NCBI GenBank assembly: GCA_937942935.1
Contig: CALDGT010001175.1
Location: forward strand, 1 to 13,101
Length of the DNA: 13,101 bases
Reading direction: 5' to 3'
Source of the DNA: an uncultured Chloroflexota bacterium
GTDB lineage: Bacteria > Chloroflexota > Anaerolineae > Aggregatilineales > Phototrophicaceae
The translations under genes were made by a program, and so were the position numbers. Shown piece after piece: positions 6,764-13,101 of the stretch. The notes beneath the pieces are model-generated. The model did not search any database. It was not told the DNA's origin and saw nothing but the letters and a program-made list of their open reading frames with translations. Position 1 is the first letter of the stretch; every line of letters starts with the position of its first letter.

Positions 6764-9610
6764 TCACCATACCCCAAATTCATCTTGATAGCACGCTTCA
6801 CACACCGAATACCGATAGCGTGGTGAGAGCGGCTTGCCACATTTGCTACACCGTTTGGCAGTATCTATGCGTTGGAGCAATGCCATATCAATATAAGCAG
6901 ACCATTTTCCGCGCAACGTGCGGACATTTTCGGCATCTGGCGCACACGTCATAAATTCTTGACGTTGCGAGAGCCATAAATAAATATCCGCGCACGACAC
7001 ACTCGCCTCAATCCGTTCCAAATCAGATGAATCTAAAATTTGTGGGGGTGGATTGGGGGGCAACAACATAGGTCGCCCAGATAAAATGGCTGTTGCACAA
7101 TCGCGCCAATAAGTACGGCTCGCCTTACGGGTTGGCGCATTGGTCAAGCGGACTGCCGCATCGAGTCCTAATTGTTCCACTTCAGAATCGGTGAGCATCC
7201 GCGCCAATTCAATACGCTCGCTCAAATCGGCTGTTTTTACGCGGTCACGCAATGTATCGGGGATAGATTGCAATTGTGACCATTGAATCAAACGGCTCGC
7301 CAAACTACCGGGTAATAAAGCCAAATCTTCTACCGATGGCGCAACCCGCGCATGTGTTAGAATGACAGGTTCTGTATGAAATGCCTTACGGACATATTTG
7401 AGGGAACGATGATTAATCGCCCCAACTGTGCCACCTTCAGACAACCCAAACCGCCCTGCCCGCCCGCCAATTTGTTGCACTTCTGTCGGGTTCAGGTAAC
7501 GCACCTCTTTGCCATCAAATTTTTCGATTTCATAAAAGCATACATGGTCGGCAGGCAAATTTAAGCCCATGCCAACCGCATCGGTGGCGATACAAATTTC
7601 GGTCTCACCATTGGCAAAACGGTCTGCTTGTTTGCGCCGTACTTCTGGAGGCAAATTGCCATACACCACCGAAACACGCCGTTTCATCTGTTCCAATTCG
7701 GTCTTGAGGTGCAACACCATTGTGCGCGAAAAGGCGATTAAAATGGTCTGCTTGGGCAGTGTTTTCATATCCCAAGGGTTATCTGCCACCGCAATCGGCA
7801 TCAGGCGGTCATGCTCATACACACTGTAGGGAATTGCCGCCGCATTTGCCAACGACTCAATTAATCCGCGTGCGGTGACGGGACCAATCACATGAATTTC
7901 GGGTGATTGTGCCTGCATGAGGGCTTGTGTCCATGCCCAGCCTCTATCGGGGTCTGCCAACATTTGCGCCTCATCAATCACCACACATTCCCCGCTTTGG
8001 TTGGGGTTAAACATTTCGATGGTCGCGGCGGTGATGGTCGCGCCGGGGATAGGAATATATTCCTCACCGGTGAGCAAATTGCAATAAATACCCTGTTGAT
8101 TGAGACGGTCAAATATCTCGAATGCCAACAAACGCAAGGGAGCAAGATACCAGCCACTACCTGCTTCAATTAGGGCTTGCAGGGCATTATGTGTTTTACC
8201 GCTATTTGGCGGTCCAATATGCAACGAAATATGTTGCTCGTTGCGATATTCATGTTGCCACGATGGGAATGCCGCCAATAATTTTTCGCGCAATTCCGCT
8301 CGGCGAATCCGTTCTGCTTCGCGCTCGGCTTCAAGTCGCAAACGCAATTCTTCGGCTTCTACTTCTTTTTTGGCACGAAATTCTTCGACTTTTTCAGCTA
8401 AAATGGTGACATATTCGCCGTAGGTGTTGGGTAAGCCCCATTTTCCGCGCACATGTCGCCATTGCACAGAAGCAGGCGAAATACCATCACGTTGCAACCG
8501 TCTACGAATGGTCTCATACACGCGCCCACTCACCAGCGCAATATCGCGCACACGCATTTCTTCATAATCGAAAAAGGTCTCTAAGATAGCACTATCGGTC
8601 ATCGCATTTTCAATTTGATAGGCAGGGATGCGCCGTGTGCCTTCGGGGTCGGTGAATAGCGTCAATAAATTCGCCCGAATCGCCCGTTCTAAGGTACTTA
8701 GACGAATGGCAAGGCGTTTTTGAGCCGTCTTGACAGTATAACTGCGCGACATGACTTGGCTATGTAAATTTTTGCCTTCTTTCGCCCCATGTCGTAACAC
8801 CTCACCGCAAATTTCTAAATATTTACCCCATTCTTCATCGGGAATCCGAGAGGCATTTTCGGCAACTGTCCGCGCCTCTTCTGGAGAAGCACTCGCCAAA
8901 CGCACCCATGTGGTGCTATAGGGATAAACCTTAATGCGAATCGTGAATTGCGATAACACCTTTTTGGCGACCAAACTGCTAATCATGCCCTCACCAAATT
9001 CCTTGACCATATCATCATAAGGAGCAGTTTGCCCTTCTAATGGATTTAGGAATGCCGTCACATGCACAGCCGATTCCATCACCGCTTGTTTATGTGACAG
9101 GGATTGAACAGTGCTATCGCTTAATCGCAAGGGGTCATAAATCAAATTCCCCGATTGGCGCAAAATCTTTTTGCTAATGAGCAACTCTAAACCCAATTTC
9201 ACCTCTGGCAAATCGGGAAATTCTTCATCACTCATATAACCAACCGATTCGCCCAATAACGCAATGATATAAGACCATGTGGAGTTGCCAATGGTTTGCA
9301 AATATTGTTCACGCGCATCGAGTCGTTCTTGAATGGTCGCCTCTGGCAAGTGTCCATCTTTATGAATATGAGGCAATGATGGCGAACACCATTTAATCAA
9401 TTCTCCTACCTGTTGGCTATCGAGGCGGGTTGTATCATAAAAACAATCTTGTAAGCGGGCAATGCCACTATTGGTAATCAATGGGTCAATTTTATTTTTA
9501 TCACCCATCTTCAGGCGCTTGTTCAGCGCACTCCGTTTGATAAACCCCTCTGGCACTCGTGAGATAATATCTATGAGTAATTGAGAGGTTGGTTGTAATT
9601 TATTGGTCAT
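6764..9610 (-). CDS. SUV3-like superfamily 2 helicase with N-terminal extension and C-terminal zinc knuckle
   Basis: This 948-residue protein has its motor core at about 460-735. Motifs are Walker A GPPNSGKT (466-473), PLRLLA (491-496), TGEE (514-517), DEAQ (546-549) with RGWAW (556-560), SVVYGNLPP (647-655), ATDAVGMGLN (675-684) and QIGGRAGRFG (713-722). The RGWAW and TGEE blocks are typical of SUV3 RNA helicases, the mitochondrial degradosome ATPase, and unlike RecQ or DEAD-box enzymes. The SUV3 C-terminal region follows, with YLWLSQRQEF at 877-886. Unusual parts are about 400 N-terminal residues with two possible helix-turn-helix stretches (about 295-335 and 350-395), a charged coiled-coil (about 403-445), and a four-Cys zinc knuckle at the C-terminus (C921, C924, C937, C940). 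ATP-driven RNA (or RNA/DNA) unwinding is likely; its RNA target is unknown. The start has only a weak AGG, ten bases upstream. Confidence 0.87.
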   Translation of the reverse strand: MTNKLQPTSQLLIDIISRVPEGFIKRSALNKRLKMGDKNKIDPLITNSGIARLQDCFYDTTRLDSQQVGELIKWCSPSLPHIHKDGHLPEATIQERLDAREQYLQTIGNSTWSYIIALLGESVGYMSDEEFPDLPEVKLGLELLISKKILRQSGNLIYDPLRLSDSTVQSLSHKQAVMESAVHVTAFLNPLEGQTAPYDDMVKEFGEGMISSLVAKKVLSQFTIRIKVYPYSTTWVRLASASPEEARTVAENASRIPDEEWGKYLEICGEVLRHGAKEGKNLHSQVMSRSYTVKTAQKRLAIRLSTLERAIRANLLTLFTDPEGTRRIPAYQIENAMTDSAILETFFDYEEMRVRDIALVSGRVYETIRRRLQRDGISPASVQWRHVRGKWGLPNTYGEYVTILAEKVEEFRAKKEVEAEELRLRLEAEREAERIRRAELREKLLAAFPSWQHEYRNEQHISLHIGPPNSGKTHNALQALIEAGSGWYLAPLRLLAFEIFDRLNQQGIYCNLLTGEEYIPIPGATITAATIEMFNPNQSGECVVIDEAQMLADPDRGWAWTQALMQAQSPEIHVIGPVTARGLIESLANAAAIPYSVYEHDRLMPIAVADNPWDMKTLPKQTILIAFSRTMVLHLKTELEQMKRRVSVVYGNLPPEVRRKQADRFANGETEICIATDAVGMGLNLPADHVCFYEIEKFDGKEVRYLNPTEVQQIGGRAGRFGLSEGGTVGAINHRSLKYVRKAFHTEPVILTHARVAPSVEDLALLPGSLASRLIQWSQLQSIPDTLRDRVKTADLSERIELARMLTDSEVEQLGLDAAVRLTNAPTRKASRTYWRDCATAILSGRPMLLPPNPPPQILDSSDLERIEASVSCADIYLWLSQRQEFMTCAPDAENVRTLRGKWSAYIDMALLQRIDTAKRCSKCGKPLSPRYRYSVCEACYQDEFGVW

Positions 9611-9653
9611 GAATAAAAACCTATGAGATTCTCTAACCCCACTATCATAATAG

Positions 9654-10232
9654 TTAAGCGCGTCCTTGCCAATATGCTTCTGCTTCTGCTAATGATTGCG
9701 GGGTATTCACATTAAAAAAGCACCATGGGTCATTGATTGTCACGAGCATTAACCGCAGTTTGAGCAAAAAGTCACGTACTCTATATTGTCCTGCATTCAA
9801 TTGTACCCGCGCCACATCCAAACACCGCTTATGATATAACGCGCATAATGGTTGTGACATTTCGCCCGTTACAGGCAACACCACATCTATATTATCATGA
9901 CTTGTCTTGATGAGCGTGTGCAAAACATCAGGGCGAATAAATGGCATATCGCACGCAACAGTCAATGTCCATGTATTTTTACTATGGCTGAGGGCGCTTT
10001 CGATTCCGCCCAGCGCCCCACAGTTAATAAAATTATCGGGATACATCGTCAAATCTAAAGATTCATATTTAGTGCGTTGATTCGTCACCAAAAAAATCTC
10101 ATCAAATTCTGCTTTGTGAATGGTGAACAACAAATGATGGATGAGGGGGATTCCCCCCAAATCCACCCACGCCTTATCACGCCCCATGCGGGAGCTTTTT
10201 CCACCCACCAAAATCCCCGCAGAGACATTCAT
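9654..10232 (-). CDS. mobA: Molybdenum cofactor guanylyltransferase
   Basis: Transfers GMP from GTP to molybdenum-molybdopterin, forming the guanine dinucleotide cofactor (MGD) used by DMSO-reductase-family enzymes. At 192 residues it is the usual MobA length. The nucleotide-binding start reads GILVGGKSSRMGRDK (6-20). GALGGIESAL (72-81), TVACDMPFI (91-99) with the metal-binding Asp, and the C-terminal FFNVNTPQSLAEAE (172-185) are all in place. Its ATG overlaps the TGA of the molybdopterin oxidoreductase (ATGA at 10229-10232). This coupling places the cofactor enzyme directly with its likely client. There is no C-terminal MobB domain. Confidence 0.93.
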   Translation of the reverse strand: MNVSAGILVGGKSSRMGRDKAWVDLGGIPLIHHLLFTIHKAEFDEIFLVTNQRTKYESLDLTMYPDNFINCGALGGIESALSHSKNTWTLTVACDMPFIRPDVLHTLIKTSHDNIDVVLPVTGEMSQPLCALYHKRCLDVARVQLNAGQYRVRDFLLKLRLMLVTINDPWCFFNVNTPQSLAEAEAYWQGRA

Positions 10233-12391
10233 CTACAAACTACTCTCACTGGTGTCGCGCTAAAAGCGGCATTACCTGTCATCGCATCTATGGCTTGGTC
10301 ATCGGTCAAATCGTTAATGCTCACACCCGAATACCGATTCGCCACATCCAACTGAACACCATCGCGCCCATGCCCAAACCCATGCGGGATACTCACTACA
10401 CCTTGCATTACCTCGTCGGTGATTTCCGCAGGGATTTCGACCTGACCCACTCGTGATGACACTACGACTATATCACCATCAACAATCCCGCGTGATTGGG
10501 CATCATGTGGATTTATCATCACCGTACACCTATTTTTACCTTTCATCAGGCGCTCGCTATTGTGCATCCAACTATTATTGCTCCGCACATGCCGTCTGCC
10601 AATCAAAAGCAACGCTTCACTATCTTTTGGTGCATCCAAAACGGCTTTTGCGCGGGGTAAATCGGTTAACACATGGTCAAAAATCAGATTAATTTTGTGG
10701 TTTGGGGTGACAATCCGTTCTTTCAAACACGGTTGCAATGCCCCTAAATCTACCCCGTGTGGATACTTTTTGAGGCGTTTAAGTGATAGTCCATCTGGGC
10801 GATTTTTTCTGCCACCATTCACCCCATACGGTCCCATCCGCAAACCCAAATCAAGCAATCTGGAGAGGGGCATACGGCGTACATAATCTTTGCGATTTGG
10901 GGCTTTTCCACCCCGTTTTTTATCTAGTTGATTCGCCAACGATTGAAAAATCATCCAATCATGACGGCGGTCATCTTCGACCTCAACCATCGGATAAGAA
11001 TATTTGGCACTATTCCGCACCGCTAACACATGAAACACCACATCATAATGCTCAGTTTCGAGTCCTGTGGTGGTTGGCAAAATAATATTGGCATGTTTAG
11101 ATGTCTCGTTGATATAAATATCTATCGCCACCATATAATTGAGTGATTGTAATGCTTTCTCGGCTTGCGCCCCGTTGGGGGTAGATAAAACGGGATTACC
11201 CGCAACGGTTATCATCGCCTTAATTTGACCTTCGCCTTCAGTGAGAATTTCTTCTGCGAGAACAGATACAGGCAATTCGCCCCCAAATTCGGGTAATCCA
11301 CGCACACGACTACGCCAACGGTCATAGCCGCCTGTTTGCCCTGTGAGCGATGTAAATCCGACCACATCAAACGCAGGTTGAGTGAACATCGCCCCGCCAA
11401 CATTATCTAAATTCCCAGTGAGAATATTCACCACATTGATAAGCCATTGGCATAACCCACCAAATGATTGCATCGAAAGCCCCACGCGCCCATAACACAC
11501 TGCGCTATCAGCATGAGCAAATTCATGGGTGATTCGGCGAATATCATCCGCAGAAATACCGGTTTGTGAGGCAACACTTTCGGGCGTAAAATCTGTCACT
11601 AAATCGCGTAATTGGTGCATTTGCACCTCGCTGATGAGGGATTCTAAATGCCCAACATCCACCAAATCATCCATGAAAAGCACGTTCACCATCGCCAATA
11701 AGAAAAACACATCCGCCGCAGGTTTAATAAAATGATGTTCATGTGCCAATTTTGCAGTTTCGGTTTTTCGTGGGTCAACCACCACCAATTTTCCGCCCCG
11801 ATTTTTAAGATTTTTGAGCCTGCGTTCAATCCCACCCGCCGTCATCAGGCTACCATTCGATGCCACAGGATTCGCCCCAAGCATGAGGAAATAATCGGTG
11901 TGGTCAACATCTGGAATCGGCAATAACAATTGATGCCCAAACATAAAATAGGCGGCGAAATGATGAGGCAATTGGTCTACAGAGGTGGCAGAAAACCGAT
12001 TTTTGGTCTTTAATGCGCGGATGAGCGCAGGTGCATAGATGATGCTACCCGCATTATGAGAATTGGGATTGCCCAAATAAATCCCTACTGCATTATTGCC
12101 ATGTTCGGCTTGTATCCGCAATAAATTATCAGTTATTTCGTCAAATGCCTGTTCCCACGAAATTTCTTCCCACCCATTTTCGGTACGTTTGATGGGATGT
12201 TTGAGCCGATTTTTATCATGATACACATCTTCAAGTGCCGTAGCTTTTGGGCAGATATGCCCCTCACTAAACGGGTCATCGGCATCCCCTTTAATGGTGG
12301 TAATTTTATCACCCTGATGATGGACTTCGATTCCACACATGGCTTCGCATAGATTACACGTCCGATAATGAAAATAAGTGGTGGTGGTCAT
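10229..12391 (-). CDS. Bis-MGD molybdopterin oxidoreductase (DMSO reductase family), substrate unknown
   Basis: A 720-residue catalytic subunit. The N-terminal [4Fe-4S] motif is TCNLCEAMCG (C12, C15, C19) with the fourth ligand at C47 (GHICPKA). Cofactor-binding blocks include YLGNPNSHN (105-113), LMLGANPVASNG (169-180), VVVDPRKTETAKLA (203-216) and AGNPVLSTPN (397-406). A MopB C-terminal beta-barrel spans about 590-720. Comparing the motif spacing with formate dehydrogenase H, the Sec/Cys ligand position falls at D139 in ATSVDQLPHH, so the molybdenum may be Asp-ligated; this is hand alignment only. There is no TAT signal, which indicates a cytoplasmic enzyme. No partner electron-transfer or membrane subunit is encoded nearby. 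Family annotations such as formate dehydrogenase-like are possible, but the substrate cannot be named. The ATG at 12391 has AGGA on the minus strand of 12402-12405. Confidence 0.9.
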   Translation of the reverse strand: MTTTTYFHYRTCNLCEAMCGIEVHHQGDKITTIKGDADDPFSEGHICPKATALEDVYHDKNRLKHPIKRTENGWEEISWEQAFDEITDNLLRIQAEHGNNAVGIYLGNPNSHNAGSIIYAPALIRALKTKNRFSATSVDQLPHHFAAYFMFGHQLLLPIPDVDHTDYFLMLGANPVASNGSLMTAGGIERRLKNLKNRGGKLVVVDPRKTETAKLAHEHHFIKPAADVFFLLAMVNVLFMDDLVDVGHLESLISEVQMHQLRDLVTDFTPESVASQTGISADDIRRITHEFAHADSAVCYGRVGLSMQSFGGLCQWLINVVNILTGNLDNVGGAMFTQPAFDVVGFTSLTGQTGGYDRWRSRVRGLPEFGGELPVSVLAEEILTEGEGQIKAMITVAGNPVLSTPNGAQAEKALQSLNYMVAIDIYINETSKHANIILPTTTGLETEHYDVVFHVLAVRNSAKYSYPMVEVEDDRRHDWMIFQSLANQLDKKRGGKAPNRKDYVRRMPLSRLLDLGLRMGPYGVNGGRKNRPDGLSLKRLKKYPHGVDLGALQPCLKERIVTPNHKINLIFDHVLTDLPRAKAVLDAPKDSEALLLIGRRHVRSNNSWMHNSERLMKGKNRCTVMINPHDAQSRGIVDGDIVVVSSRVGQVEIPAEITDEVMQGVVSIPHGFGHGRDGVQLDVANRYSGVSINDLTDDQAIDAMTGNAAFSATPVRVVCR

Positions 12392-12465
12392 GGGTAAAGT
12401 ATCCTAAAAAATTGTTTTTTCGATTGGAAATATACATTTTATTCAATATCCAAATTCTACCCTAG

Positions 12466-12495
12466 TTTATAACAAATTGTGGCGACCAATTGCAA
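12466..12495 (-). promoter_or_regulatory. Candidate promoter of the molybdoenzyme-mobA-helicase-hydrolase-membrane protein unit
   Basis: On the minus strand, TTGCAA (12495-12490, 4 of 6) and TATAAA (12471-12466, 5 of 6) are separated by 18 bases. Transcription would start near 12459, giving a leader of about 68 bases. The -35 box is a self-complementary hexamer also used by the plus-strand candidate. The region is AT-rich, so chance matches are possible. Confidence 0.4.
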
Positions 12496-12518
12496 CAAAT
12501 CGCAATTCTACTTACACT
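12490..12518 (+). promoter_or_regulatory. Candidate promoter of the right-edge gene
   Basis: TTGCAA (12490-12495) and TACACT (12513-12518) are 17 bases apart, each with 4 of 6 consensus matches. The start of transcription would be near 12525, leaving a short leader that ends in the AAGGA ribosome site at 12541-12545. Confidence 0.4.
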
Positions 12519-12552
12519 TACGATGATGATACTCACTGATAAGGACGATAAA

Positions 12553-13101
12553 ATGACTTCTATCCTATCCGAAAAAAGACGTGAACTCTGGATGTGGGCT
12601 ATTCAAGCTGGCAACGATACTGGACATCGCAATATTTTGCGCGATATTTATATTGGCAACATACTGAAAAGAAAACCCGAAATATTGCCAGAATTGTTGG
12701 GCTTGTTAAAAGAGTGTATCGCGCCAGAAGCCATGACATGGGCGCTAGATGCTTATATCCCCGACATCATTACCAATGATGATTATCGCAAACAGGTCAT
12801 TACGTATTTTGCCTCAAAGCTGAATGTTGTGGCTACAGAATCACCCCCTCAAACGATGCCAGCAACCGCAAAATTCAATTTCAAAATATCCAACAGTATC
12901 CCTTCAAAACCAAAATCGAATGCAGATACACAAAAACAGCGGCAAATCGCCAATTTTATCGAAGAAATTGCCACCACTCCCGAAGAATTATCCCCTGTCA
13001 TCACCTATTACGAGATGGTCACGCGCACATTCGACCCTAGCGAATATCACTATGAATTATCGGTCAAACATTTGCGGTCACTCACCGTCAGAAAAGAAAC
13101 C
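12553..13101 (+). CDS. Unrecognised protein, N-terminal 183 residues (runs off the window)
   Basis: An open frame starts at ATG 12553 with a good Shine-Dalgarno (AAGGA, 12541-12545, 7-nt spacing) and continues without a stop to the last base, so the true length is unknown. Residues 1-92 look helical and soluble (starting MTSILSEKRRELWMWAIQAG). Residues about 93-125 are a Pro/Ser/Lys-rich linker. A second helical segment begins at about 126 (QKQRQIANFIEEIATTPEEL). There is no signal peptide or membrane helix. I do not recognise the family. The helical-domain-plus-linker start would suit an adaptor or a multidomain regulatory protein, but nothing seen here identifies one. Codon and base use match the neighbours, so transfer is not indicated. 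Confidence 0.75.
   Translation, partial: MTSILSEKRRELWMWAIQAGNDTGHRNILRDIYIGNILKRKPEILPELLGLLKECIAPEAMTWALDAYIPDIITNDDYRKQVITYFASKLNVVATESPPQTMPATAKFNFKISNSIPSKPKSNADTQKQRQIANFIEEIATTPEELSPVITYYEMVTRTFDPSEYHYELSVKHLRSLTVRKET

Noticed and set aside
7907..8423. Plus-strand open frames of 88-107 codons opposite the helicase gene
   Set aside because: They lie antisense to the conserved helicase core and coiled-coil. Their composition follows from the complementary codons.
9611..9653. Terminator or promoter between mobA and the helicase gene
   Set aside because: Only very short palindromes (for example GAGAATCTC) and no T-run or convincing hexamer pair are present in these 43 bases.
10229..12391. 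Selenocysteine enzyme (formate dehydrogenase H type)
   Set aside because: There is no in-frame UGA within the gene, and the aligned ligand position reads Asp.
12405..12420. A/T-only inverted repeat (A-run, short spacer, T-run) as a terminator
   Set aside because: The stem has no G-C pairs and lies in a promoter region with no gene ending nearby, so it would not be a stable terminator.
1..13101. CRISPR array, insertion sequence, prophage, tRNA or rRNA
   Set aside because: I found no regularly spaced repeats, transposase or integrase motifs, terminal inverted repeats or RNA-gene signatures. The only repeat-like DNA is the single palindrome at 5449-5498 and the leader element.

Overview
The window reads as one stretch of a bacterial chromosome of moderate GC content. 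Its coding is dense, with 4-bp ATGA overlaps between genes and no phage, IS or CRISPR content. The closest match I can suggest is Chloroflexota (Anaerolineae-like). This rests on a DR2241-type chelatase fusion, a GT-C membrane protein with the TxGFxPLW loop, and a CCCCCTCTCC-type palindromic repeat inside a gene. It is an inference from recalled family distributions, and Deinococcus-like or cyanobacterial relatives are not excluded.

Left part (1-4052): sulfur assimilation and siroheme supply. A sulfite reductase hemoprotein gene (cysI, minus strand) diverges from a sirohydrochlorin chelatase with a C-terminal four-cysteine domain (plus strand). The chelatase overlaps a uroporphyrinogen-III methyltransferase gene (cobA/SUMT) by 20 bases. 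Together these make siroheme and the enzyme that uses it. The precorrin-2 dehydrogenase step and the sulfite reductase electron-donor subunit are not in the window. The 221-bp divergent spacer looks like a complete cysteine-responsive attenuator for cysI. Reading along the minus strand it contains a sigma70-type promoter, a short ORF with four Cys codons in 20, an element overlapping that ORF's stop codon that can pair with the terminator, an intrinsic terminator (13-bp stem plus U-run), and then a strong Shine-Dalgarno and cysI. I consider this the most interesting feature here.

Middle and right part (4049-12391, minus strand): five genes close enough to be one transcription unit. In order of transcription they are a bis-MGD molybdopterin oxidoreductase, mobA (cofactor guanylyltransferase, 4-bp overlap), a large SUV3-like helicase with an N-terminal extension and a C-terminal zinc knuckle (43-bp gap), an alpha/beta hydrolase (10-bp gap), and a GT-C-type polytopic membrane glycosyltransferase-like protein (4-bp overlap). 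The first two clearly work together: MobA makes the cofactor the oxidoreductase needs. I see no functional link among the last three. The unit ends tail-to-tail with cobA, with the two stop codons overlapping in a TTAA, so there is no room for a terminator between them.

Right edge (12392-13101): a second divergent spacer whose two candidate promoters share one palindromic TTGCAA -35 box, then the first 183 codons of an unrecognised plus-strand gene that runs off the window.
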